Source: CBDFKY01 sp965248995
GTDB taxonomy: Bacteria > Pseudomonadota > Alphaproteobacteria > Rickettsiales > UBA998
Direction of reading: 5' to 3'
Assembly: GCA_965248995.1 (NCBI GenBank)
Contig: CBDFKY010000022.1
Location: 274,545 to 338,544 of the forward strand
Length of the DNA stretch: 64,000 nt
The stretch's first letter is position 1. Each line of letters starts with the position of its first letter. The notes below the pieces were generated by a model. That model had not been told where the DNA came from, searched no databases, and was given only the letters and a program-made list of their open reading frames with translations. Positions 17,847 through 25,478 of the stretch are shown one piece after another. Both the position numbers and the translations under genes were made by a program.

Positions 17847-18821
17847 CTAAGCCACCGCAGTCAACCATATTTTTCATTATCATTAACCGCTACATTATGG
17901 CCGGCAAGATAGCTTGTGGTGGAGGTTTGCAGGGACAGGGAAGTAATGCTCAGTTGCGCAAGGGTCTTCAGTTCGCCTGCATCGGTCTTGCCGTTGGAGT
18001 TTAAATCCTGCCAGACGTTGATGGTATTACATCCCGTATCGGCAGCGGTGATCTTGTTGTCATGATTGGTATCGAGCAAAGCCAAGCTTGGCATAAGCGG
18101 ACGTACCGCCGTTATCACCAAACATTTCAGCTTGGGAATCAATACGTCCATTGTTATTTAAATCTCTCACGAGGAAACCGTCCGTCGGTTTGATCCATTC
18201 GGTCTTCTCGGCGAATTTATCCGCGTCGATGTCGTAGAAGATGCTCGACACACTGTCGTTCTTGATGTACTCTATCCCGTTGTTATTCAAATCCAAAACG
18301 ATCGGACTCACGCTACACGCATCGGTGAACGCCCCGACCATATCGGCAAGTGCACAAGCGACGATTCCAGCGCCCATTTCCACATCATGGAAGAAATCGT
18401 GGAAATAGTAATGGATGTCTAGACCCATATCATTGATAGTATGTAAAATATCACCCCAAGTAAAAAGATCTGATTTATATACGGCAGCGGCAGAAGTAAT
18501 AAGATAAGGTTGTCCACCATTAAAAGTAGCTTTACCACCACCTACGAAGTAACCTCCATCTTGATTGATTCCGATTCCTAAAAAAGGAGATGCGCCAATA
18601 CCTGATGGAAGAGGACTGAATGGGGTATAGAGTCCTGTAGCACTCCAATCCTCTGTTATTGGATTGTAAGAAGCTACACCTGATATTTTTCCTGCACTAA
18701 CGCCAGCGGTAAATCCTCCATGACCATCAGAAAGTGGGGCACCACTAAAACCGATGGCAAATTTTACCGGCCCAACCTGAAGTCGTCCACCGCCACCTAT
18801 ATTAAATGTCCAATCACCCAT
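17847..18821 (-). pseudogene. RTX/EF-hand protein, shortened silent-type array copy 2 (frameshifted)
   Basis: The first 253 residues start MGDWTFNIGG and contain a Gly-rich N-terminal domain homologous but diverged from copy 1 (VGPVKFAIGF, YNPITEDWSATG), then the nearly identical DIHYYFHDFFHDVE motif and EF-hand-like loops (DLNNNGIEYI, DLNNNGRID). One extra A near 18085 shifts the frame at SAYAKL, after which the DTNHDNKIT and DLNSNGKTD loops continue in another frame; a second single-base difference near the end changes the last residues. Compared with copy 1 it lacks all GGxGxD repeats and the secretion tail, ending instead at the same point as copy 3. It lies 3 bp after the upstream membrane-protein gene. 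Confidence 0.8.
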
Positions 18822-19302
18822 AGTCTAACCTTTCTGTAAAATAATAAATAATATTAATATATTTATCGTTAAAAAGATGGGATAAGAGTATTTTAGCCGT
18901 TTATCCCTATTTTTAATAGATTTTTTTGAACCCGCCTCAGTATCATTACGTGACCAACCAGATTCAGCTATCTCACCGAAAGAAAATCTTAATCCTTGAA
19001 AAATAACTTGGCCTTTTGATGATAAAAAGTCATTAATGAAACAGGCGGCACCCCAATAAAATAAAAATCCAAAAGCATATAAATCACTAGAATGATTCAA
19101 TATCTCGCGACTCCCAAAAACTATAAATAATATTATAAATAAAAAAGATGAAGGTATTAAGGTTAATAAAAAAGTAAGCACATAGCCACGCCTTAAAGCA
19201 GCTTTGTCTTGCGGAATTTCCTAGTTTTGGGTAGACAATCATATTTTTCAGTGCTATGTTCTGTTTTATAGTCCGCAAACATTTGCGAAACAGGATATTA
19301 CC

Positions 19303-20184
19303 ATGAATCTGATTTCTATTGTTCAACTCTTCCCTACTCAGGATGCTTGTATTGAGTACCTAGAAAAAGTGCGCTGGGGTGGTAAGCCAGTTTGTCCTTA
19401 TTGTGGCGAAAGTCGGTCAAGCACTATGATGACAGAAGATCGTCATCGCCACCATTGTAATGCTTGTAATAAGTCTTTTAAGGTTACAGTTGACACTATT
19501 CTTCATGGAACGCATTTGCCTCTTCAAAAATGGTTTTTGGCAATGGTACTTATCCTAAATGCTAAAAAAGGGCTTTCCGCATTACAATTATCCAGAGATT
19601 TAGATGTGAATAAAAATACGGCTTGGCGTATGGGTATGATGATACGAAAAGCTATGATGTCTAATCAGGCGGAATTGCTGTCTGGTATAGTTGAAATGGA
19701 CGAAACATATGTAGGTGGAAAACCACGCAAAGGAAATGACGGAAATAGTGATGATGAAAATAAGCCTAAAAGAGGAAGAGGAACGAAGAAAATTGCAGTC
19801 GTAGGAATGGTCGAAAGAAACGGAAAAGTAAAAGCGGCGTCCGCAAAAGGAAAATTGACTAGCAAGAATCTTTCAGAGCTTGTGAGAGAAAGCGTTGATG
19901 TGGATGCCTCTGTCCTTATTACAGATGAATATAGAGGCTATAGAAAAATCCTTGAATTTATGGAACATTTAACAATCAATCACAGCCATCAATATGTTGA
20001 CGGATTTATTCACACGAACACCATTGAATCATTTTGGGCTCTTTTGAAGAGAGGGATTGTCGGGCAGTATCACAAAGTATCAGCAAAACATCTGGATAAA
20101 TATATAACGGAGTTTGCTTTCAGATACAATCATCGTCACGCTGGCTGTGTTTTTGATAAACTGGTTGGGTTAGCAATGGCGTAG
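19303..20184 (+). CDS. IS1595 family (ISXO2-like) transposase
   Basis: 293 residues. An N-terminal zinc ribbon is formed by CPYCGES and HCNACNKSFK (about 32-60). The ISXO2-like catalytic domain shows VEMDETYVGGKPRKG near 132, LITDEYRGYRK near 205 and HTNTIESFWALLKRG near 237, giving the D-D-N/E pattern of the family. The full reading frame is intact, and the gene begins 91 bp from the left inverted repeat. Probably active. Confidence 0.93.
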   Translation: MNLISIVQLFPTQDACIEYLEKVRWGGKPVCPYCGESRSSTMMTEDRHRHHCNACNKSFKVTVDTILHGTHLPLQKWFLAMVLILNAKKGLSALQLSRDLDVNKNTAWRMGMMIRKAMMSNQAELLSGIVEMDETYVGGKPRKGNDGNSDDENKPKRGRGTKKIAVVGMVERNGKVKAASAKGKLTSKNLSELVRESVDVDASVLITDEYRGYRKILEFMEHLTINHSHQYVDGFIHTNTIESFWALLKRGIVGQYHKVSAKHLDKYITEFAFRYNHRHAGCVFDKLVGLAMA

Positions 20185-20268
20185 ATTTTCCGTGAATAAC
20201 AGGAAAGAAAACACGCGAGGAGTGAAAATCTTTACTTGCGTTGTCTGATTTAATGTGAGATAAACGAA

Positions 20269-20298
20269 AAAGGTCGAGAGTGTAACCTCTCGACCTTT
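20269..20298 (+). terminator. Perfect 12-bp hairpin after the transposase gene
   Basis: AAAGGTCGAGAG and CTCTCGACCTTT pair perfectly around a TGTAAC loop, 85 bp after the transposase stop and before the passenger gene. There is no long T-run on the plus strand, so it may insulate transcription rather than act as a classical terminator. Confidence 0.6.
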
Positions 20299-20367
20299 GG
20301 AAACATTTATTTAACAAGTTGGACTTTATCTAGATCAAGTCCAGCACCAACCGTTATGGATAAAATT

Positions 20368-20850
20368 ATGGACGACAAAATATCCCTTGTCAATAGACAA
20401 ATTGAGTATCTCTGGAATCAAGCCAGTAAATACCCCCCCACCAATCCCAAATACAACGCAGAACGTCAACGCACCTATGAGGGGCTCGCAGAGCAATTCA
20501 AGTCCCTTAAAGAGTATTTGGAGCAACAAGCCGCTATTCTTTCCGCTAGAACTGATACAGGTGAAATTGGAAAACGCTTTGGGAATCTTGATGACATACC
20601 CGAGCATATGCTTAAGCAGTCGCGTGTCACAAAAACAGATGAGTTAGAGCGTCAAATACTTCAAATTATGCGCGAAGATTTTGATAATATCGCTGGTATC
20701 GATGAAATCTTCTTCCAACTTTATCGCCGTTTCAAAGTGGATATGGAAAGAAAGTTCTTAGCGGGGAAAATCAGCCGCATGGTGACAAGAACACTTATAG
20801 AGCCTTACCAGAGCAAGAAGGGCGTATATCAGATTTGCGAATCTGAATGA
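20368..20850 (+). CDS. Transposon passenger protein of unknown function
   Basis: 160 residues from the ATG at 20368 (GGAT eight bases upstream); an in-frame ATG at 20356 would add four. The N-terminal 60 residues are helical and Gln/Glu-rich (LVNRQIEYLWNQASKYPP; EGLAEQFKSLKEYLEQQ), and the C-terminal part (ELERQILQIMREDFDNIAG to RTLIEPYQSKKGVYQI) has the spacing of a winged-helix-like fold, which is only a guess. No signal or membrane helix. It lies inside the IS1595-type element between two hairpins and so moves with it. I do not recognise a family. Confidence 0.7.
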   Translation: MDDKISLVNRQIEYLWNQASKYPPTNPKYNAERQRTYEGLAEQFKSLKEYLEQQAAILSARTDTGEIGKRFGNLDDIPEHMLKQSRVTKTDELERQILQIMREDFDNIAGIDEIFFQLYRRFKVDMERKFLAGKISRMVTRTLIEPYQSKKGVYQICESE

Positions 20851-20855
20851 CAGAA

Positions 20856-20885
20856 TATGCGCCCCCTGATCAGAGGGGGCGCATA
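20856..20885 (+). terminator. Strong GC-rich hairpin after the passenger gene
   Basis: TATGCGCCCCCT and AGGGGGCGCATA arms around a short loop, starting 5 bp after the 160-residue protein stop. A very stable stem without a T-tract; likely a transcript 3' end stabiliser or terminator. Confidence 0.55.
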
Positions 20886-20983
20886 TAGGTTGTCGTAGAA
20901 GTGGCTAAACTTCTAAACCCAATAGTTTTGATTATAGCTACTTTTTCGGCTTGGTTCAACCCTAGCTTTGAAAGAGGTGTAAA

Positions 20984-21142
20984 ATGTCTATTGATACAGA
21001 AAATCAACAGTACATCTACCGTTCTTCAATCAAGCTTCGCAACGGAAAAATCATTTTCGCCAAACAATATGGCAAAAGTGCGTTCAAGATTCCCGTCCGT
21101 TGTGATTACTTGGCTGAAGAAAAAACTACCACAGAAGAGTAG
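20984..21142 (+). CDS. 52-residue transposon passenger protein
   Basis: Begins ATG 20984 with AGAGG seven bases upstream and reads MSIDTENQQYIYRSSIKLRN through IIFAKQYGKSAFKIPVRCDY to a stop at 21142. It is basic in the middle and acidic at the end, with no membrane segment. A terminator-like hairpin follows. Clear RBS, compact size and terminator support a real gene; a longer overlapping frame in this place lacks these features. It is reminiscent of the small DNA-binding or regulatory proteins carried by transposons, but this is not established. Confidence 0.6.
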   Translation: MSIDTENQQYIYRSSIKLRNGKIIFAKQYGKSAFKIPVRCDYLAEEKTTTEE

Positions 21143-21159
21143 TTTACATTAAACTAATT

Positions 21160-21197
21160 GGGAAGGGTGGCGAATGCGTCCCCTTCCCACCTTTTTA
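21160..21197 (+). terminator. Rho-independent terminator near the transposon right end
   Basis: GGGAAGGG (21160-21167) pairs with CCCTTCCC (21181-21188), followed by ACCTTTTTAA. It lies 18 bp after the 52-residue gene and just inside the right inverted repeat, so passenger transcripts end within the element. Confidence 0.7.
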
Positions 21198-21295
21198 ATC
21201 GCTACCCAAAACTAGGAAATTCCGTTGTCTTGTGTTTCCTCTAACTTTACATCTTCCATCAGTTAACCTGCATATTTCTTTGTGCACTATAACAC

Positions 21296-21885
21296 CTAAG
21301 CCACCGCAGCCAACAATATTTTTTCATTATCATTAACCGCCACGTTATGGCCGGCAAGATAGCTTGTGGTGGAAGTTTGCAGGGAAAGGGAAGTAATGCC
21401 CAGTTGATCCAGCGTTTTAAGTTCACCCGCATCGGTTTTGCCGTCGGAGTTCAGATCCTGCCAGACCTTGATGGTGTTCCATGCGGTATCGGCAGCGGTA
21501 ATTTTGTTATCATGATTTGTATCGAGCAGGGCCAGTTTGGCATAGGCGTTGGTGCCGCCATTATCGCCGAACATCTCGGCCTGTGAGTCGATCTTGCCGT
21601 TACCGTTAAGGTCACGAACCAAAAAGCCATCCGTGGGTTTGATCCATTCGGTTTTCTCTGCGAACTTGTCTGCGTCGATGTCGTAGAAGATGCTCGACAC
21701 ACTATCGTTCTTGATGTACTCTATCCCGTTGTTATTCAAATCCAAAACGATCGTACTCACGCTACACGCATCGGTGAACGCTCCGACCATATCGGCAAGT
21801 GCACAAGCGACGATTCCAACGCCCACTTCCACATCATGGAAGAAATCGTGGAAATAGTCATGGATGTCTTGACCCATATCATTGA
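21296..21885 (-). pseudogene. RTX/EF-hand protein, shortened array copy 3, truncated by an IS630 remnant
   Basis: About 195 residues remain, from INDMGQDIHDYFHDFFHDVE through EF-hand-like loops DLNNNGIEYI, DLNGNGKID, DTNHDNKIT and DLNSDGKTD to the end AVNDNEKILLAAVA and a stop. The N-terminal variable domain is missing because an IS630-type element joins at a TA near 21886. The DNA is a mosaic: part of the EF-hand region is almost identical to copy 1, other parts to copy 2. It ends 37 bp before the membrane-protein start at 21259. It lacks RTX repeats and a secretion tail, like copy 2. Confidence 0.82.
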
Positions 21886-22425
21886 TATAGCATTTCCCAA
21901 TTAATTTCTGAGTATTTTATAATAATTCATTTTTTCAAAAGCGCGTTTGATGGCATGGATGAGGCACTCAGCATCGGGTAAAATCTTTCGCAGATAGCTT
22001 TTCAGGATCGCCCACCACGGCTCAATGTTGTTAAGGTCAGGCGAATACGGCGGCAGATAAATGAGATTACATCCAGCATTTTCAATAAGTTCCCGCGTTT
22101 TTGCTGAGTGATGGAAGCGCGCATTATAGCAGTTTAACTTTGTAATTGCACATGAATATGTGCTACTTACAAAGTTAAGTACTGCTATAAATCATATAGT
22201 TATAGCGCATTAACTTTACATGTGGACATGAAATGTCCACATGTAAAGTTAACGCGCTATATCGAGAATCACGGTATGCCCTGGCGGCAACTCGGCGAGC
22301 AAACATTGCTCCAGCCACTGGTTGAAAACATTTGCGTTTGTGTAGCCTTCAAAGGCCAGCGGCGCGATGAGCTTTTTGCCGAGTAAGCCACATATCAGGC
22401 TGATTCTTTGCGATTTTTTGCCTTT
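21886..22425 (-). mobile_element. IS630-family transposase remnant
   Basis: The minus strand reads KGKKSQRISLICGLLGKKLI, then APLAFEGYTNANVFNQWLEQ, then PPGHTVILD, is interrupted by a twin-hairpin element (22125-22261), and continues NARFHHSAKTRELIENAGCN then LIYLPPYSPDLNNIEPWWA to a stop at 21901. This is the C-terminal half of an IS630/Tc1-mariner-type DDE transposase (last catalytic D and E in TVILDNARFH and PYSPDLNNIE). Removing the hairpin element restores the frame exactly (GAT AAT GCG CGC). The right half is lost. The remaining element end at 21886 abuts RTX copy 3. Confidence 0.88.
22125..22261. repeat. Twin-hairpin MITE, copy A, inserted in the IS630 transposase
   Basis: Two imperfect palindromes, each bounded by TATAG...CTATA: 22125-22189 (65 bp) and 22201-22261 (61 bp; arms of 29 bp with one mismatch), separated by the 11-nt linker AATCATATAGT at 22190-22200. 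The whole unit sits between two TA dinucleotides within an otherwise continuous transposase frame, so the insertion duplicated TA. It encodes nothing. TA targeting fits an IS630/mariner-mobilised MITE. Confidence 0.9.
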
Positions 22426-22476
22426 TATAGTGTTTCCGAATAATTTTCGTACGAAAATTTTCGGTTAAAAACACTA
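22426..22476. repeat. Single hairpin identical to the first hairpin of MITE copy B
   Basis: The 51 bp from TATAGTGTTTCCG to AAACACTA match 29925-29975 exactly. No linker or second hairpin follows because an IS5-type element begins at 22477. It lies at the join between the integrase remnant and the IS630 remnant. Confidence 0.85.
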
Positions 22477-23342
22477 GGTTCTGTTGAGTTTTTATAATTT
22501 TCTGTTACAAGGTTATGTACTGGGAGGTTATTATGGATTACATACAAAGGATTGGGGACTCTCAATGGTTTCGTATTTACGACTATTTGCTTGGTTTTTC
22601 AGAGATATATGTAAAAAATGAAGCGGACTGCCGCCGTTTTGTTGAAGGCGTTTTTTGGATGGCGCGCTCAGGTTCACAGTGGAGGCTTCTTCCCGTTGAA
22701 TATGGTTCCTGACACGAAGTGCCGCGCAGCAAAACACCGTGTATCGTCGTTTTGCAGAGTGGGCGCAAAAGGGTATCTGGTATAAGATGCTTTATTATTT
22801 TCAATCGGATGCGGATATGACCCGAAGGGCTGCGAAGCGAAATATATCATGATTGACTCCACCATCCTACGCGCCCACGCCTGTGCAACCCCCGCTAAAG
22901 CAAACAGGAAAGTGAGGGATTAGGCCGCTCCTGCGGCGGATTTTCCACGAAAATCCATGCCGTATGCGACGCACTCGGCAACCCGCTCGATTTTATCATT
23001 ACCGCAGGTCAGGCACACGATGCAACCCAAGCCATTCCTATCATTTCCCGTTTAAAAGCAAAAGCGTTATTAGCGGATAAAGGGTATGATTCCGACGATA
23101 TTCGCGCCGCCGCCCGTCTTTGTGGCATGAGTGCACATATTCCGCCCCGGAAAAATAGAGTCGAAGAAAGGCCCTATGATACAGAACTTTATAAAGAGAG
23201 GCATAAAGTGGAATGCCTGTTCGGATTTCTGAAACATTACAGAAGGTTGTTCTCAAGGTTTGATAAGTCTAAACAAAACTTTACTGCATTCCTGCACTTT
23301 GTCGCAGCATTGCAATGGTTGAAATGAAAACTCAACAGAACC
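22477..23342 (+). mobile_element. IS5-family element (IS427/IS1031-like), transposase broken
   Basis: An 866-bp element with inverted repeats GGTTCTGTTGAGTTTT / AAAACTCAACAGAACC and flanking TA dinucleotides. The reading frame starts at 22533 (MDYIQRIGDSQWFRIYDYLL...GSQWRLLPVEYGS) and then breaks; further pieces in other frames read MIDSTILRAHACATPAKANR, GNPLDFIITAGQAHDATQA, LADKGYDSDDIRAA and KVECLFGFLKHYRRLFSRFD, ending in LHFVAALQWLK. These contain all three DDE positions but need several frame changes, so it is inactive unless the changes are sequencing errors. Confidence 0.88.
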
Positions 23343-23344
23343 TA

Positions 23345-23879
23345 GCAATTCGATTTTTAATAATGGTGTTTTGAGTAATTGTTTAGCAGAGTCCGTAAGT
23401 TCCTTATATGTTATACTAATCACACAACTGTTCAAGCTATCAGCTTACTCATACTTCATTAAACCAATTACCTTGCTTCTAAATTCTTGAAAAGAAACAG
23501 AATTAGAATTCTTTCTTTTCTGTAGGTCAATCGCTTCTATCGAATCAAAGCCCGACTTCCAAGGGGAGAAAGTTAATTCTAAATCCTTAGGTGAAATAAC
23601 TATAGGATTATCAGCATATTTGCACTGATCAATGTATGGGCTAGTGTCATGCACCATTACATGACTCTCTTGCTTATACTTGTCATCACAGAGAGCATCA
23701 AACCATTTTAGAATATGCAAAGATACTTCCTGGCAACGTAGCTTTGCTTGTCGTGCATCTTTCGTTTTTAAGGATTTGATAATCTCACTCTTACCGATGA
23801 CAGAACGCAGAGAAATAGGAACACTGACCCTGAAATAATACTCAGTATCACGCTTTTGAAGGTTAGATTGAAGGCTCAT
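23345..23879 (-). pseudogene. Phage/island integrase N-terminal remnant (DUF6538 type)
   Basis: From ATG 23879 the frame reads MSLQSNLQKRDTEYYFRVSV, then IGKSEIIKSLKTKDARQAKL, the pattern of the N-terminal domain of DUF6538-type tyrosine recombinases (LQKRGxxYYFRRRVP, SLKTKDxxEARxR). A TAA at 23445 interrupts it, and the same frame resumes as NSCVISITYKELTDSAKQLL until an IS5-type insertion at 23343. The catalytic C-terminal domain (R-H-R-Y) is gone. Its position just downstream of tRNA-Gly, reading away from it, is classic for an integrated island. Confidence 0.75.
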
Positions 23880-23964
23880 TGTACTACCTGCTTGTACTAA
23901 TTGATACAAGACTGATACAGTGGAGCAATACTAATCATTATTATTCAGGCAGTTAGCCTAAACA

Positions 23965-24038
23965 TGGAGCGGGTGGAGGGAATCGAACCCTCACAGCCAG
24001 CTTGGAAGGCTGGAATTCTACCTTTGAACTACACCCGC
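23965..24038 (-). tRNA. tRNA-Gly (anticodon TCC)
   Basis: The minus strand folds as a cloverleaf with acceptor GCGGGTG / CACCCGC, anticodon loop CTTCCAA giving TCC, T-arm GAGGGTTCGATTCCCTC, and an encoded 3' TCCA at 23965-23968. The 3' end faces the integrase remnant, so it is the likely attachment site of the neighbouring island. I did not find a second copy of its 3' end in the window. Confidence 0.95.
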
Positions 24039-24131
24039 GCATTTTCGCAAGAAGATCCTTTTACCTAATAATCCTATGCCATGACAACTAAAAATTGCCA
24101 TCGTCGAGCAGAAAGACTATAAATCCGGCGG

Positions 24132-25478
24132 ATGAAACCTACTCTCACCATTATCGGCGCCGGACTGGCGGGCAGTGAAGCGGCATGGCAGGCGGCTGAA
24201 AGCGGGGTTGCCGTGACCCTGGTGGAGATGCGCCCCCATATCCGGACAGAGGCGCATCACACGGGTCAGTTCGCGGAACTGGTCTGTTCCAACTCCTTTC
24301 GCTCCGATGACACGTATCGCAATGCCGTCGGGCTGCTGCACGAGGAAATGCGGCGCTGTGACTCGCTGATCCTCAGATGCGCGGATCTTCATAAAGTGCC
24401 GGCGGGCGGGGCGTTGGCGGTGGACCGGGATGCGTTTTCCGCTTCCGTGACCGAAGCGCTCCGCGCGCACCCGGGTATTACGGTGCGCCAGAAAGAGATC
24501 ACGCATCTTCCGGGTCAGCAGCAGGGACTGGCGATCGTCGCCACGGGTCCGCTGACGTCCGCCGCTCTGGCCGAAGACATCCTGCGCCATACGGGAGAAG
24601 AGTACCTGGCGTTTTTCGATGCCATCGCCCCGATCGTCTCCCGTGAGACGGTCGATATGGAGAAAGCCTGGTTCCAGTCGCGCTACGACAAGCCTGGCCC
24701 GGGCGGAACCGGGGCGGATTACATCAACTGTCCGATGGACGAGGAACAGTATAACGCATTCATCGACGCATTGCTGGCGGGCCAGAAGACGGAGTTCAAG
24801 GAATGGGAGAAAAGCACGCCCTATTTTGAAGGTTGCCTGCCGATCGAAGTGATGGCGGAACGGGGTCGCCAGACCCTTTCTTTCGGCCCGATGAAGCCGG
24901 TGGGGCTCACCAACCCGCATGTGGACAAACGGTCTTACGCAGTAGTGCAGCTGCGTCAGGATAACAAGCTCGGCACGCTCTACAACATGGTCGGATTCCA
25001 GACTAAACTGACCTACAGCGAGCAGAAACGTATTTTTTCCACCATACCGGGCCTTGAGCAGGCGGAGTTCGTGCGTCTGGGAGGCATCCATCGCAATACG
25101 TTCATCAACAGTCCGGTAGTGCTCGATGCGTCCATGCGTCTGAAATCGGCGCCGCATATCCGTTTCGCCGGGCAGATCACCGGGGTGGAAGGATACGTGG
25201 AGAGCGCCGCGACGGGACTGATCGCCGGAAGGCTGGCTGTAGCGGAACTGAAAAATACCACGATGGAGATGCCTCCTCAAACGACCGCGCTCGGCGGCCT
25301 CCTGCATCACATCACCACGGGGGCGCATACCGGAACGTTCCAGCCGATGAATATCAATTACGGGCTTTTCCCGCCGCTGGAAGGACGCATACATAAAAAA
25401 GAGCGCCCGGAGCGATATGCGCAGCGCGCTTTGGAAGCACTGGCTTCTTGGCAGTTACCGAAGGCGAACGCCGCTTAG
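24132..25478 (+). CDS. trmFO: tRNA m5U54 methyltransferase, folate-dependent (TrmFO)
   Basis: FAD- and methylene-THF-dependent enzyme that makes ribothymidine at position 54 of tRNA. 448 residues, the usual length. The FAD-binding start is TIIGAGLAGSEAAWQAAESG, and the characteristic family block ELVCSNSFRSDD follows near 49. MKPVGLTNPH near 255 and FAGQITGVEGYVESAATGL near 352 are conserved TrmFO segments. It starts 93 bp after the tRNA-Gly 5' end on the opposite strand and is monocistronic. The gap after it (25479-25711) holds no gene that I can support, only a degenerate GC-rich repeat-like stretch near 25550-25605. Confidence 0.95.
   Translation: MKPTLTIIGAGLAGSEAAWQAAESGVAVTLVEMRPHIRTEAHHTGQFAELVCSNSFRSDDTYRNAVGLLHEEMRRCDSLILRCADLHKVPAGGALAVDRDAFSASVTEALRAHPGITVRQKEITHLPGQQQGLAIVATGPLTSAALAEDILRHTGEEYLAFFDAIAPIVSRETVDMEKAWFQSRYDKPGPGGTGADYINCPMDEEQYNAFIDALLAGQKTEFKEWEKSTPYFEGCLPIEVMAERGRQTLSFGPMKPVGLTNPHVDKRSYAVVQLRQDNKLGTLYNMVGFQTKLTYSEQKRIFSTIPGLEQAEFVRLGGIHRNTFINSPVVLDASMRLKSAPHIRFAGQITGVEGYVESAATGLIAGRLAVAELKNTTMEMPPQTTALGGLLHHITTGAHTGTFQPMNINYGLFPPLEGRIHKKERPERYAQRALEALASWQLPKANAA

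Larger units (their letters stand above)
19212..21224 (+). mobile_element. IS1595-family transposon with passenger genes
   Basis: A 2,013-bp element bounded by perfect 23-bp terminal inverted repeats (ends CGGAATTTCCTAGTTTTGGG..., at 19212-19234 and 21202-21224) and flanked by the 8-bp direct repeat TTGTCTTG at 19204-19211 and 21225-21232. It carries an ISXO2-like transposase, then a 160-residue and a 52-residue protein of unknown function on the same strand, separated by hairpins. IS1595-family elements with passenger genes and 8-bp duplications are established. The intact ends and target copies point to a recent insertion. Confidence 0.93.
18825..21259 (-). pseudogene. Small membrane protein paired with RTX copy 2, split by the IS1595-type transposon
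   Basis: The start is the ATG at 21259 (MEDVKLEETQD), read down to 21225. The rest resumes at 19211 as QDKAALRRGYVLTFLLTLIP and ends at 18825. The two parts join in frame when the transposon at 19212-21224 and one 8-bp target copy are removed. The restored product is about 136 residues with three hydrophobic segments, like the neighbour at 17391-17810: the first 21 residues are nearly identical, the rest is strongly diverged. The break is directly visible in the sequence; loss of function is inferred. Confidence 0.85.

Noticed and set aside
20901..21152. 83-codon frame in the transposon's right part
   Set aside because: A 52-codon frame in another register has a proper RBS and terminator and a more protein-like composition.
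21347..21586. Plus-strand frame across RTX copy 3
   Set aside because: It repeats at homologous places opposite every RTX copy (16264, 17768) and is the mirror of the EF-hand code.
22125..22261. CRISPR array or tandem repeat
   Set aside because: Only two palindromes, no spacers of regular size, and no cas genes in the window.
24117..25394. A 425-codon minus-strand frame opposite trmFO
   Set aside because: Antisense shadow; no RBS and no family features.
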